A DNA stretch of 64,000 nt from [Bacillus] selenitireducens MLS10 (GCF_000093085.1 NC_014219.1:1116001-1180000); one strand, 5' to 3'; positions 1-9,824 are shown, counted from the first letter of the stretch. Translations and numbers: made by a program. The notes: generated by a model not told the origin, from the sequence alone.

Positions 1-397
1 CAGGCTGTTTTAATCGATCCATGGCACGAATAACATGGGCGTGAAATTCAAAATCCATGTAGAAATACCCCTGATCGACGGCCTCATTGATCGTGTCGTA
101 GTCGGACTGGAGATGTTTGAATGTTGTGATACCGTGGATCGGCAGATGAATAAGGCCGGGGATATCCCTGTATGTGCCGGTCTCAAGGACACAAATAACC
201 CGCTGGTGATGGACGAAACGCTGGATCAGACGGTTGACGTGATCGAGTTCGGTGTCTTCTGTCAGATGAATAAAGAGTGTTTTTGCATCAATATCCTGCT
301 CGGACGCGGGTGCTATATGCATGACAGGCTTTATGCTGTTCAGACTTTTGGCATGTTGATTCAAGGTGATCATGACGGCTTCTTCATGTGTCAGCAT
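1..397 (-). CDS. Receiver-like regulator, N-terminal part (cut by window edge)
   Basis: This minus-strand frame is open from an ATG at 397 to the window edge, giving at least 132 residues. An AGGAGGAG Shine-Dalgarno lies about 6 bases upstream of the ATG. The visible part starts MLTHEEAVMI and ends near the motif VIRAMDRLKQP. Alternating hydrophobic strands and helices, and a stretch resembling the last strand and helix of a receiver domain (around residues 90-130), suggest a degenerate DegU/LuxR-type response regulator. Its DNA-binding half would lie outside the window. No clear phospho-acceptor Asp pair is visible at the N-terminus. The family call is tentative; that the frame is coding is well supported by the Shine-Dalgarno and the unbroken frame. 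Confidence 0.5.
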   Translation of the reverse strand, partial: MLTHEEAVMITLNQHAKSLNSIKPVMHIAPASEQDIDAKTLFIHLTEDTELDHVNRLIQRFVHHQRVICVLETGTYRDIPGLIHLPIHGITTFKHLQSDYDTINEAVDQGYFYMDFEFHAHVIRAMDRLKQP

Positions 398-594
398 CGT
401 GGTCTCCTCCTCTTTTGTACAATAAAAAACGGTTTTGTGTATAAATATTGTATGGTTTATAGCTGAATAATGCAATGAAGAAGTGTTGAAAGGGCATTTA
501 TTTTCACCGTAAAGACTGAACATGGCTAACGTTCCTGCTGTGCCGAAGGGATCAGTCGTAGGCGATGCGGCATGGGTATTCGTCACTGTGCCAT

Positions 595-628
595 TAAAAA
601 AATCCCCTCTGAATTACTCAGAGGGGAT
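595..628 (-). terminator. Rho-independent terminator of ppsR-ppdK
   Basis: Perfect 11-bp stem, ATCCCCTCTGA (602-612) and TCAGAGGGGAT (618-628), with a 5-base loop. Read on the minus strand it is followed by a run of seven Ts. It lies 22 bases after the ppdK stop. Confidence 0.9.
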
Positions 629-649
629 GGATGATAAAGTAAACTGAAA

Positions 650-3307
650 TCAGACATTTACAGTCCTTGAGGATTCATTTACTTTCGCCTGTGCAGCTGC
701 AAGTCGGGCGAGCGGAACCCGGTACGGGGAACAGCTGACGTAGTCGAGGCCGGTTTCGTGACAGAAGGCAATGGAGCGTTTCTCACCGCCGTGCTCTCCG
801 CAGATCCCGGTTTTGAGACCCGGTTTCGTCTTGCGTCCGAGGGTGACACCGGTCTCAACGAGTTTGCCGACGCCTTCCGTATCGAGAACGGCAAACGGAT
901 TGTGCTCCAATACACCGTGGTCGAGGTAGTGCTGGAGGAACTTGCTCTCGGCATCGTCCCGGCTGTACCCGAACGTCGTCTGGGTGAGGTCGTTCGTTCC
1001 GAAGCTGAAGAAGTCGGCTTCTTCGGCGATGGCGTCTGCCGTCAGAGCGGCTCTCGGGATCTCGATCATCGTCCCGACGGTGTATGTGAAGGATACGCCG
1101 GTTTCTTCCGTGACGGCGATGGCTGCATCTTCAACGACCTTGCGCATCGCCTTTAACTCCTGAACGTGACCGACGAGCGGAATCATCACTTCAGGCTGTA
1201 CCTCGACCCCTTCTTCTGAAAGAGCCGCAGTTGCTTTGAAAATCGCCCTTGACTGCATCTCGTAGATTTCCGGGTATACCATGCCGAGGCGGCAGCCGCG
1301 GTGACCGAGCATCGGATTGAATTCATCCAATAGCCGGACGCTCTTTAAGATCTTTTTCTTCTCGGCGAGTTCCGGTGCGCCCGGGTCCTGGATCTCCATC
1401 CGTGTGATGCCGACGAGGAGCTCTTCTTTATCCGGGAGGAACTCGTGCAGCGGCGGATCCAGCAGACGGATCGTCACCGGGCGCGGTCCCATGGCTCTGA
1501 AGATGCCTGTGAAGTCTTCGACCTGCATCGGAAGCAGTCTGTCGAGGGCCTTTTGCCGGTTGTCGAGATCATCGGCGAGGATCATCTCACGGACGACCGG
1601 GACCCGCTCGGGATCCATGAACATGTGCTCCGTGCGGCACAGACCGATTCCTTCAGCCCCGAATTCCACGGCTTTTTGTGCATCCTGCGGGGTGTCCGCA
1701 TTCGTGCGGATCCCGAGCCGGCGGGTTTCGTCGGCCCACTGGAGGATCGTTTCAAACTCATCGGAGAGCTGCGGCGGGATCATCGTCGCTTCACCGAGCA
1801 TGACTTCGCCGGTGCCGCCGTCGATCGTGATCGTGTCGAGGTGGTTGACGGTTGTGTTACCGACGCGGAACGACTTGGCCTTCATGTCGATCTGCATCTC
1901 GCCGCATCCGCAAATGCACGCCTTGCCCATGCCCCGTGCAACGACGGCTGCGTGACTTGTCATGCCGCCCCGGCTAGTGACAACTGCTTCTGCGGCGACG
2001 ATGCCGTGAATGTCGTCAGGGGTCGTTTCCGTGCGGACGAGGATGACGTTTTGGCCTTTGCCTTTTAAAAGCTCCGCTTCATCAGGGTCAAACACGACCT
2101 GGCCAGTGGCGGCACCCGGTGACGCAGGAAGCCCTTTTGTGAGCTTTTCGACGTCGTCGGAATGATCAATCCGCGGATGCAAGAGCTGATCGAGCTGTTC
2201 CGGATCGACCCGGAGAAGGGCCTGCTCTTTATCGATGACGCCTTCATGGACCATTTCGACAGCGATGCGGATCGCGGCCTGGGCGGTCCGTTTGCCGTTT
2301 CGGGTCTGAAGGATGAAGAGCTTGCGGTTTTCGACGGTGAATTCAATGTCCTGCATATCCCCGTAGTGGGCTTCAAGCCGATTCGCCGTATCGATGAACT
2401 GCTCGAAGACGTCAGGAAGATCCCGCTGTAAGGAAGCGATTGGCTGCGGTGTGCGGATCCCGGCGACGACGTCTTCCCCCTGGGCGTTGATGAGGTACTC
2501 ACCGTACAGTTTCGCTTCGCCGGTGGACGGATCCCGGGTGAAGGCTACACCCGTGCCGGAATCATCACCCATATTGCCAAACACCATGCTTTGAATGTTG
2601 ACGGCGGTGCCGAGGTGGTGCGGGATGTCGTTTAAGTTCCGGTAGATGACGGCCCGCTGGTTGTTCCAGGAATCAAAGACCGCTTTAATGGATAAGAAGA
2701 GCTGTTCCTTCGGATCCTGCGGAAACGGGGTTTTCGTGTGCCGTTTGACGATTTTTTTGTAGGCTTCAATCACTTCTTTCCAGTCCGCCGCAGAGAGTTC
2801 CGGATCGCTTTCATAGCCCTTTTCCCGGCGGAATTTGCTGAGCTCCTGCTCAAAGAAGAAGCTCTCCACACCAAGGACGACATCACTGAACATCTGAATA
2901 AAGCGGCGGTAGGAGTCGTAGGCGAACCGGGCATTGTCCGTCAGACCGGCGACGACGTCCACGGTCTCGTCGTTCATCCCGAGGTTTAATACGGTATCCA
3001 TCATGCCCGGCATGGAGAATACGGAACCGGACCGGACGGAGACGAGAAGCGGCTGATCACTGCCGCCGAGGGTCTTGCCGGTTTTGCTTTCGAGCTCTTT
3101 GAGAGCCGTCATGACCTGATCGGTGAGGGCTTCGGAAATCTGCCCGTCGTGATCGTAGTAATCGCTGCACGCCTTTGTGGAAATGGTGAAGCCTTCCGGG
3201 ACCGGCAAACCGATGCGGGTCATTTCCGCAAGGTTGGCCCCTTTCCCTCCAAGCAGTTCCTTCATGTCTTTTTGGCCTTCGTGAAAGGCGTATACGAGTT
3301 TTGTCAT
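650..3307 (-). CDS. ppdK: Pyruvate, phosphate dikinase
   Basis: Interconverts pyruvate + ATP + Pi and PEP + AMP + PPi in the cytosol. The length, 885 residues, is the full family length. The N-terminal ATP-grasp domain begins with KLVYAFHEGQ and GGKGANLAEM. The swivelling phospho-His domain carries GGMTSHAAVVARGMG, whose His is phosphorylated and whose preceding Thr is the usual target of the regulatory kinase. The C-terminal PEP/pyruvate barrel carries GICGEHGG with the catalytic Cys. The start codon shares one base with the ppsR stop (TGATG), so the two genes are translationally coupled. The pairing with PpsR fits reversible inactivation of PPDK by phosphorylation. Nothing essential appears to be missing. 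Confidence 0.97.
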   Translation of the reverse strand: MTKLVYAFHEGQKDMKELLGGKGANLAEMTRIGLPVPEGFTISTKACSDYYDHDGQISEALTDQVMTALKELESKTGKTLGGSDQPLLVSVRSGSVFSMPGMMDTVLNLGMNDETVDVVAGLTDNARFAYDSYRRFIQMFSDVVLGVESFFFEQELSKFRREKGYESDPELSAADWKEVIEAYKKIVKRHTKTPFPQDPKEQLFLSIKAVFDSWNNQRAVIYRNLNDIPHHLGTAVNIQSMVFGNMGDDSGTGVAFTRDPSTGEAKLYGEYLINAQGEDVVAGIRTPQPIASLQRDLPDVFEQFIDTANRLEAHYGDMQDIEFTVENRKLFILQTRNGKRTAQAAIRIAVEMVHEGVIDKEQALLRVDPEQLDQLLHPRIDHSDDVEKLTKGLPASPGAATGQVVFDPDEAELLKGKGQNVILVRTETTPDDIHGIVAAEAVVTSRGGMTSHAAVVARGMGKACICGCGEMQIDMKAKSFRVGNTTVNHLDTITIDGGTGEVMLGEATMIPPQLSDEFETILQWADETRRLGIRTNADTPQDAQKAVEFGAEGIGLCRTEHMFMDPERVPVVREMILADDLDNRQKALDRLLPMQVEDFTGIFRAMGPRPVTIRLLDPPLHEFLPDKEELLVGITRMEIQDPGAPELAEKKKILKSVRLLDEFNPMLGHRGCRLGMVYPEIYEMQSRAIFKATAALSEEGVEVQPEVMIPLVGHVQELKAMRKVVEDAAIAVTEETGVSFTYTVGTMIEIPRAALTADAIAEEADFFSFGTNDLTQTTFGYSRDDAESKFLQHYLDHGVLEHNPFAVLDTEGVGKLVETGVTLGRKTKPGLKTGICGEHGGEKRSIAFCHETGLDYVSCSPYRVPLARLAAAQAKVNESSRTVNV

Positions 3308-4122
3308 CAGATGACTCTCCTTTCGATTTTTAATACGTCGAGAATATAGTGGGCGGTCTCTTCCACAGCTCTTGCCGTCACGTCGATAATCGGACAGCCG
3401 AGGCGCTTCATGATCGCTTCTGCGTAGTCGAGTTCTTTTAAGATCCGCTCGTACTGGGCGTAAGTGGCATCCGAGCGGAGCCCCATGGTCTTCAGCCGTT
3501 CCTGGCGGATGTTGTTCAGCTTGTCGGGACTGATGATGAGACCGACGCAGCGTTCAGGCGGCACTTCGTACAGCTCATCCGGCACAGGCACTTCAGGCAC
3601 GAGAGGGATGTTGGTCACTTTAAAAGCCTGATGGGCGAGGTACATCGACAAGGGCGTCTTGGAGGTGCGGGAGACGCCGGTGATGACGAGATCCGCTTTC
3701 AGGATACCTGAAGGGTCCTGGGCATCGTCGTAGCGGACGGCGAACTCGATGGCGGAGATTTTGCGGAAATAGTCGTCGTCGAGTTTTCGCATTCTCCCGG
3801 GCTCAGAGCCCGGTGTGATCGAGAAGGTGTCCGTAAACTCCTGCATGAGCGGGCTCATGAGATCGATGGCCCTTATCCCGGCGGCTTTTGCCCGCGTATC
3901 GAGATAGTCTTTCAGCTCCCGGGTCACGAGGGTGTAAATCAGCATCGCCGGCTGTGTCTGTGCCTGATAAATGGCGTCGTCGATATCCTCGTAATCGGAC
4001 ACGTACGGGATTCGTTTGTACAGAAAATCCGTGTCCGGAAACTGGCTGGCAACGGCCTTGGCGACATGTTCCGCTGTCTCACCGATGGAATCGGACAGGA
4101 CGAATACAGTTGGTCGCTGCAT
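3307..4122 (-). CDS. ppsR: PPDK regulatory protein (kinase/pyrophosphorylase, DUF299)
   Basis: Bifunctional regulator that phosphorylates PPDK with ADP and removes the phosphate with Pi. About 271 residues. The family P-loop is seen as GVSRTSKTPLS, and the N-terminus PTVFVLSDSIGETAEHVAKA is typical. I place the start at the ATG at 4122, where GGAGG has an 8-base spacer. The in-frame GTG at 4131 overlaps that Shine-Dalgarno and is unlikely to be used. It is the first gene of a two-gene operon with ppdK. The leader holds an inverted pair of CcpN-like boxes (see 4142-4178), which suggests repression under glycolytic conditions. Confidence 0.95.
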   Translation of the reverse strand: MQRPTVFVLSDSIGETAEHVAKAVASQFPDTDFLYKRIPYVSDYEDIDDAIYQAQTQPAMLIYTLVTRELKDYLDTRAKAAGIRAIDLMSPLMQEFTDTFSITPGSEPGRMRKLDDDYFRKISAIEFAVRYDDAQDPSGILKADLVITGVSRTSKTPLSMYLAHQAFKVTNIPLVPEVPVPDELYEVPPERCVGLIISPDKLNNIRQERLKTMGLRSDATYAQYERILKELDYAEAIMKRLGCPIIDVTARAVEETAHYILDVLKIERRVI

Positions 4123-4141
4123 GGGGCTCACCTCCGTTTTT

Positions 4142-4178
4142 AATGTGTTACACTTAATATTAAATAGTATAACACATT
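4142..4178 (-). promoter_or_regulatory. Inverted CcpN-like operator upstream of ppsR-ppdK
   Basis: Two inverted arms, AATGTGTTA (4142-4150) and TAACACATT (4170-4178), flank an AT-rich core. On the minus strand TGTGTTATACT (4166-4176) matches the CcpN consensus as I recall it (TRTGHYATAYW) at every position. The plus-strand arm TGTGTTACACT (4144-4154) has one mismatch. The TATACT inside the first box could be the -10 element, so binding would block transcription. In B. subtilis ppsR (yqfL) is the neighbour of ccpN, which supports the reading. No ccpN gene is in this window. Confidence 0.6.
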
Positions 4179-4249
4179 TTAAAAATCAGGCTACCCCCTT
4201 TTTTAAAAAATTTCAGTTAACTTCGGATTGGCCCTCTTCTGACCTGATT

Positions 4250-4258
4250 TGGTATACT
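4250..4258 (+). promoter_or_regulatory. Extended -10 promoter of the acetamidase gene
   Basis: TGGTATACT fits an extended -10 (TGN + TATACT) about 50 bases before the gene start. A possible -35, TTGGCC at 4228-4233, has a long 19-base spacer. The assignment rests mainly on the -10. Confidence 0.45.
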
Positions 4259-4306
4259 GGACAGTGAAAAAAGTAAGCGTTCTCAAAAATGGAGGAGGGA
4301 ATTGAG

Positions 4307-5239
4307 ATGAAGGCGAATCATACCATTCATCAGCACTGCCATCATACGGTGTGGAACCATGCCATTGAACCGGTCTTGTCCGTTGCACCAGGGGAGAGTG
4401 TGTCATTTGAAGTAATGGATGCGTCAGGCGGACAGTTTACGAGAAAATCCACGAGTGCCGATGTCCCGGGAATTGATTTTGCACAGGTGAATCCGGTGAC
4501 GGGCCCGGTCTATGTGGAAGGGGCGGAGCCGGGGGATACCCTTGAAGTCCTGATTGAAGAGTTCGGCACGCTCAGCTGGGGGTGGACGGCGATTATTCCG
4601 GGATTCGGCCTCTTGGCAGACGAGTTCAAGGATCCCTATCTGAAGATCTGGGATCTCGATAATCAGAAGACCGCCGAGTTCCTTCCGGGAATCGAGCTCC
4701 CTGTCAAACCGTTTCCGGGCACGATCGGGGTGGCCCTGCCGGAGCCGGGTGATCACGGCATCGTCCCTCCGCGAAAAAACGGCGGCAACATGGATATCCG
4801 TCACTTGACGAAGGGGGCAAAGCTCTATTTGCCGGTCTGGGTTACAGGCGCGCTCTTTTCTGTCGGGGACACCCACGCGGCCCAGGGAGATGGGGAGGTG
4901 TGCGGCACGGCGATCGAAGCCCCGATGCATATCAAACTGTCGTTTAAGCTCCATAAAGGAAAAATGATTCAGGAACCGCGCTTTGAAACCCCGGGACCGT
5001 TGACGACGGGGCTCGATGAAAAGGGCTACTATGTGACGACCGGGCACGCCAGTGATCTGATGGACGCGTCAAAAAACGCCGTCCGCTATATGATTGAGCA
5101 TCTTGAGAAGGAACACGGGATCTCCCGTCAGGAAGCGTACGCCTTAAGCAGCGTCGCCGTTGACCTGAAGATCAGTGAGATCGTCGATGTGCCGAACTAT
5201 CTCATTTCCGCCTATTTGCCAAAACGGATCTTTACATGA
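4307..5239 (+). CDS. Acetamidase/formamidase family protein
   Basis: Predicted cytosolic amidohydrolase of the FmdA/AmdA family, which releases ammonia from short amides such as formamide or acetamide. 310 residues, close to the family's usual ~300. The typical motifs are present: the early HxxHxVW region, VPGIDFAQVNPVTGPVYVEGAEPGD, and the histidine-rich DTHAAQGDGEVCGTAIE. The start is the ATG at 4307, placed by GGAGGAGG; an in-frame ATG at 4289 lies within the leader. It is transcribed alone, divergent from ppsR-ppdK, and ends at a shared terminator. The true substrate cannot be read from the sequence. Confidence 0.88.
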   Translation: MKANHTIHQHCHHTVWNHAIEPVLSVAPGESVSFEVMDASGGQFTRKSTSADVPGIDFAQVNPVTGPVYVEGAEPGDTLEVLIEEFGTLSWGWTAIIPGFGLLADEFKDPYLKIWDLDNQKTAEFLPGIELPVKPFPGTIGVALPEPGDHGIVPPRKNGGNMDIRHLTKGAKLYLPVWVTGALFSVGDTHAAQGDGEVCGTAIEAPMHIKLSFKLHKGKMIQEPRFETPGPLTTGLDEKGYYVTTGHASDLMDASKNAVRYMIEHLEKEHGISRQEAYALSSVAVDLKISEIVDVPNYLISAYLPKRIFT

Positions 5240-5250
5240 TGAGCCATAAA

Positions 5251-5290
5251 AGAAAGGGCCATGCAGACGTGATGCTGCATGGCCCTTTCT
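5251..5290. terminator. Bidirectional terminator between convergent genes
   Basis: Perfect 16-bp stem (5251-5266 with 5275-5290, arm AGAAAGGGCCATGCAG) lying between the acetamidase stop and the L,D-transpeptidase stop. T-rich flanks are short on both sides. Confidence 0.75.
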
Positions 5291-5295
5291 CATTA

Positions 5296-6522
5296 TTAAT
5301 ATGTGTAAATATCGGCTTCGTTCTCGACGATGATGATGCCCGTATTGGCTCCGAGCTCCTGCATGAAATAACGCATCATCGATTCAGGGACGGACACACA
5401 GCCGAGGGTCGGGGTGCCGTTTGAGACGTGGAGAAAGATGGCACTGCCCTTGCCCGGGATAGGGTTATCCATGTTGTAGTCGATGGCCATGGCGTACTTA
5501 TACTGATCCCTGTAGCGGATCAGGTGTTCATCATGTGCGTGGGAACTTGAGCGTTCCTGCCAGGTGTTGTAATGCGGATCATTCACATTGGAGATCCAGT
5601 AGGAACGGTTCGTAATCGGTTTGTACGGCATCTTCGTTCCTGGATTGTCGGTACCGAAGGCGAACGGCATCCGGAAGCTGCCAACAGGCGCGTTTCGGTC
5701 CCCTTCCCGCTTCGTTTCACTCACTCCGTTGATGCCGACGAAACCATTTGTTGTCTTTCGGACCTTTGTCCAGACATAAGGGTCTTTCTTCCAGTATGTG
5801 ACGGTGGCCCGGCCATTCCCGTTATGGACGACGGTGAGGATCTGATCGGTGTCCTCGGCGGTTTTGGTTGACGCGATCCTCGGCTGTTCAGGGAGCGGCA
5901 CCGGGGAAACGCGGAAGTCCTCGTTTAAAGCTCTCGCCAGGAACAGGGACATCTGCATCCGGGTGACATGATCTCCAGGCCGGAAAGTGCCGTCGGGGAA
6001 CCCGATACTGACCCCGGACTGAGTCATGTATCGGATGCTTTGAAAAGCCTGCATGCGAGAAGAGAGATCAAAAAATGCAGTCGGATCGTACGGCGTCTTG
6101 AGATCATGAAATGCCCTGTGCAAAAAGAGACTCATATCCCCTCTTGATAAAGGGCGGTAGGGGGCGAAGGTTGTTTCATTGAATCCATTAATAATCCCGT
6201 GATCTCTCATTTCTGCGACATATCCTGATCCGCGGTGATCGACAGGCACATCATGAAAACCGGTTTCCCGTGGTTCCCCGTTTAAACCGAGAGAGCGGCC
6301 GATCATAATCGCTGCATCAAGCCTCGAAACGGAATTTTCCGGTTTAAATGTTCCGTCCTTATACCCCTGAATCACACCCTTGCTGATTAACAGATCTGCT
6401 TCTGCAGCATACTGTTTTGGAATGTCGGGCATATCTGCAGCTAGGACACCGTTTACTGGAGGAATCATCAGTATCGAAAATAAAAGCGTTGATTTCACGA
6501 GTCTCTGTATCCATCTCTTCAT
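5296..6522 (-). CDS. SLH-domain L,D-transpeptidase (YkuD type)
   Basis: Surface enzyme predicted to make or remodel peptidoglycan cross-links through an active-site Cys. 408 residues. A signal peptide (about 1-29, ending VLAAD) is followed by three SLH repeats (about 30-205; GVIQGYKDGTF, GIINGFNETTF, GVSIGFPDGTF) that bind the pyruvylated wall polymer. The C-terminal YkuD-type domain (about 225-408) ends in the signature HVSNGTPTLGCVSVPE, with the conserved His near 365 and the nucleophile Cys near 375. The order, SLH first and catalysis last, is that of a wall-anchored enzyme. It stands alone between two terminating or decayed genes. Confidence 0.9.
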   Translation of the reverse strand: MKRWIQRLVKSTLLFSILMIPPVNGVLAADMPDIPKQYAAEADLLISKGVIQGYKDGTFKPENSVSRLDAAIMIGRSLGLNGEPRETGFHDVPVDHRGSGYVAEMRDHGIINGFNETTFAPYRPLSRGDMSLFLHRAFHDLKTPYDPTAFFDLSSRMQAFQSIRYMTQSGVSIGFPDGTFRPGDHVTRMQMSLFLARALNEDFRVSPVPLPEQPRIASTKTAEDTDQILTVVHNGNGRATVTYWKKDPYVWTKVRKTTNGFVGINGVSETKREGDRNAPVGSFRMPFAFGTDNPGTKMPYKPITNRSYWISNVNDPHYNTWQERSSSHAHDEHLIRYRDQYKYAMAIDYNMDNPIPGKGSAIFLHVSNGTPTLGCVSVPESMMRYFMQELGANTGIIIVENEADIYTY

Positions 6523-6548
6523 TTAAATCCCCCCTTTGTAAAGCTAGG

Positions 6549-9299
6549 CTACCCTGAAAATAAAATCTTTGTCAGTTCGGTTGAAGGTAGCGGTTTGTAA
6601 TAATAAAAGCCCTGTATTCTATCACACCCTTTTTTCTGCAGAAAGTCAAGCTGTTCTTTCGTCTCGACACCTTCGGCGATGACGGAGAGGTTCAGGCGGT
6701 TCGCAAGGTGAATGATCACTTCCGCAATCATCCCTTCATCTTTTACAGGGATATCCATGATAAAGGACCGGTCGATCTTCACCTGATCGATGTGAAAGGT
6801 CTTCAGATACGCAAGGGACAAATAGCCGGTGCCGAAGTCGTCGATGGACACCCGGATGTATCTCTCATGCAAGCGGTCAAGGATCCCGTTGACTCCCTGA
6901 TTCATAAGCAGGCTCTCCGTGACTTCAAGGGAGAGAAGCTCCGGCGGGAGTCCCGTCTCCATTAGCACGCTATCGACGAGATCAATCAGGTACGGGTCAT
7001 GAAAATGCATAGGCGAAACGTTGACAGACACGGGAATATAAATGCCTTCATCATGGAGCGTCTAATTGAAACGGCATGCCTCACGAAGCACCCACTCCCC
7101 GAGGGGGCAGGATGAGCCGGTGTTTTTCCGCAACGGGGATAAACACATCCGGCGGGACAGAGCGGCCATCCGGCTCCCAGCGGATAAGTGCTTCGATCCC
7201 GGTAATGTCTCCGGTGCGGCTGTTGATCTGAGGCTGGTAATAAAGGGTGAAGACTTCCTCTTCATTCCCCTGACGCAGCTGACTGAGGAGCCGGTATTCG
7301 TCGCCCGTTGCTTCTGAGACGTTGTTGTTGTAATAGGCATAGCGCTGATTGGGCTCCTGTTTGACATGGTTCAGTGCCGCCTGTGCGGAACCCATCAGTT
7401 CTTCGGCGCTCCTGCCGTCATCCGCATAGGCAGCGATCCCCATCCGCACACTCACAAAGAATTCTTCGTCCCCGATTGGATACAGGCCGGACAGTTCTTC
7501 TTCAAGGACCGTCAGAAAGCGGGTGATATCAGGGTTTTCTGTGAACGGGGCGAATTCATCTCCGCCGCTTCTGCCGAGGATATCCGCCTGTTCTTTCATA
7601 CGCTGTATACGGTCTCTCAGGGAAAGGACGATGTCACTTCCGGTGCCGAGCCCTTTTACCTCATTGATTGTCCGAAAGCCGTCAATGTTGATCAGGATCA
7701 GATAGCCGCCTTTGTCCACATCCGGGTCCAGACGTTTATTCACGAGCGTGAGGAAGTGGTCTTTATTAAAGAGGCCGGTAAACCGGTCATAAAAACGGAG
7801 GGACTGGATCTCCCACTGCTGTTTCTTGGCCGTTGTAATGTCTTTCAGGCTGCCGATATCATAGGTTCGCCCCTCATACGTCATGGTGGAAAGAGACAGA
7901 ATCAAATGCATGTTCCGGAAATGAAACTCGGTCTCCCGTCCTGTGCGACTCCTGTGAATGTGCCCGATTATTTCTTCATCAAGGAGCTCGTCTATATCTC
8001 CCGAAACCGTTTCGTCGCTGTTCAAATCGAACAGCTCGAAAAAAGCGGTATTGGCATACAGCAGTTTTCCTGATGAATCCGCGACAAAGAAGGCATCTTC
8101 CGAGTCTGCGAGTATGGCGAGGGTCAGCTCGAGCTCTGTCTGTATCATTGTCCGCTCACTGATTTCCGTTTCCAATTCCCTGTTTTTATCCGTCAGGGTG
8201 TTGACGTAATGACGGATGCGCCTGCTCATCGAGGCAAGGCCGTTTGCGAGGGTTCCGATCTCATCATGACGACTCAAATACGGTTTAAGGACGTCGAGGC
8301 CGGTCGCTTCACGGTCATAGGCTTTTACGGCGAGTGAGAGGTTCTGAACAGGAACGGTCATGGAACAGTTCAATAGATACAAAAGCCCTCCTGCAGCTGC
8401 GGTGACGACCATCAGAAGAAGAAATGACTGTTCGAGAAGAGCGGAGACGGGTTCGCTCACTTCTTCTTCATCGATGACGGCAAAGACGGTCCAGTTGTTT
8501 TGAGCCATTGGGTACGCTTAAATCAGGTGGCCATCCTGTTCGGCGAAGTCTGTGTTGTGCTGCATGTCACTTGTGGGTGGCAGGAGCGGATCCGTCTTTT
8601 GCCCCTCCAAAACGGCTTCATCCGGATGAAAAAGGGGTGTCCCCGTGTCATCCATCAGACTCACGTAGCCCGTTTCACCTGCTCCATATGTCTGGAGTTC
8701 CTCCTGAATATCAGCGAGGAAAATATCAATGGCAACGGCACCCGGAGGACCCTGTTCGTGATCCGGAAGCAGCGGTGCTGAGAACGTTACGACGGCTTCA
8801 CCCGTCCCGAAATCCGTGTAGGGCGGTGACATCCAGATCTCTTCGGATTCGAGGGTGACCAGTCGCGCTCGGAGAGGACGAAGCCTTCTTCGGGCGTGTA
8901 GCCCGGTATACGGGCTATCAGGTCGTTGGCACCGCTGATGCCGATATAAGCGAAATGGATCATGGGATTTATGGCATGGATATCCTGGAGTTGGGTGACG
9001 ACATGGTCATAGAGGGGATGGGATTCTTTCCTAGCAGTTGTGTTCACATCGGCTGCGAGAGTCTGAAAGGAGTGATTCGTAGCCATCTGTTCGACAATGG
9101 CTGCATACTGGTTGAGGAAACGCTCTGTTTCGAGGGCTGCAAGACCGGCTTCCTGACGGAGGTTTTCCTGAATGGCTTCTTCAGAAAACGAACGGATATG
9201 GTTGCCGAGGACGAATACGGTCATCAGGACATAGAGTAAGAGAGCAAGCAAAAACATGACGCTGTATTGTCGGGACATGCTTCTTCGTAACCATTGCAT
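6549..9299 (-). pseudogene. Cache-HAMP-PAS-GGDEF-EAL c-di-GMP enzyme, decayed
   Basis: A single former gene of about 916 codons is broken by four separate lesions. Reading downstream from the ATG at 9299 (Shine-Dalgarno AGGAAGGAGG): (1) one base is missing near 8855-8859, after SERDW in the extracellular Cache domain; (2) an in-frame TAA at 8518-8520; (3) one extra base in the G-run at 7103-7107, at EKHRLILP in the EAL domain; (4) a TAG at 7062-7064, in ACRFN*TLHDEG. The remaining pieces still show a TM segment, Cache, second TM, HAMP, PAS, SGGDEF and the IEAL motif. The protein would have made or degraded cyclic-di-GMP in response to an external ligand. Four unrelated lesions argue against sequencing error. 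Confidence 0.9.
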
Positions 9300-9522
9300 G
9301 GACCATCAACCTCCTTCCTGTGAGTGAAGAGTCGTGTTGCAGAAAATAATACCAGTTTTTCCGGAAAAATGCGCCTTTCACCATCGCTTCACAAGTTCTT
9401 CCCGGAAACGGCGAACAATGTCCGCCTTAACTTGCAATATCATCCAAATAAGCGAGCGTGAAGAGGATGGTGACGGGGGGTGTGATTTTCACTGTACAAA
9501 AGTGATAATTATAATAATCAAA

Positions 9523-9819
9523 AGTTATGCGTGTCTTTTCCCATCTTTCAAAAAACAGACGTGAACGGGCCGTACGCGCATCCGATGTTTTCCTTTATCA
9601 AGGATGCCCAGCCGTTCAGAGCTTTTGATCCCTCGTCGATCAGTGCCCGGTTACTGCAACAGATGCTTCAGGATAAGTATCTACAGCTCCTTGAAGGAAA
9701 CAGCATCAAATGGAATTTCACGGAAGTTTCTTGTCGACCGGGAAGGAAAAGTGTTGAGCCGCTTTGAACCGAGCGCCAATCCCGCATCATTTGAAGCGGA
9801 AATTCAGGCACTTTTATAA
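9523..9819 (+). pseudogene. Glutathione peroxidase remnant (C-terminal half)
   Basis: Only the C-terminal part of a GPx/BsaA-like peroxidase is recognisable: FPIFQKTDVNGPYAHP, then SIKWNFT, then KFLVDREGKVLSRF to a TAA at 9817-9819. The WNFT and KFLVDREG pieces lie in different frames; one surplus G at 9722-9723 (ACGG) explains the shift. The N-terminal half with the catalytic Cys and the Gln-rich loop is absent from 9300-9520, so the gene is both 5'-truncated and frameshifted. It sits directly upstream of the GGDEF-EAL pseudogene and on the opposite strand, so this is a stretch of gene decay. Confidence 0.85.
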
Positions 9820-9824
9820 CAAGC

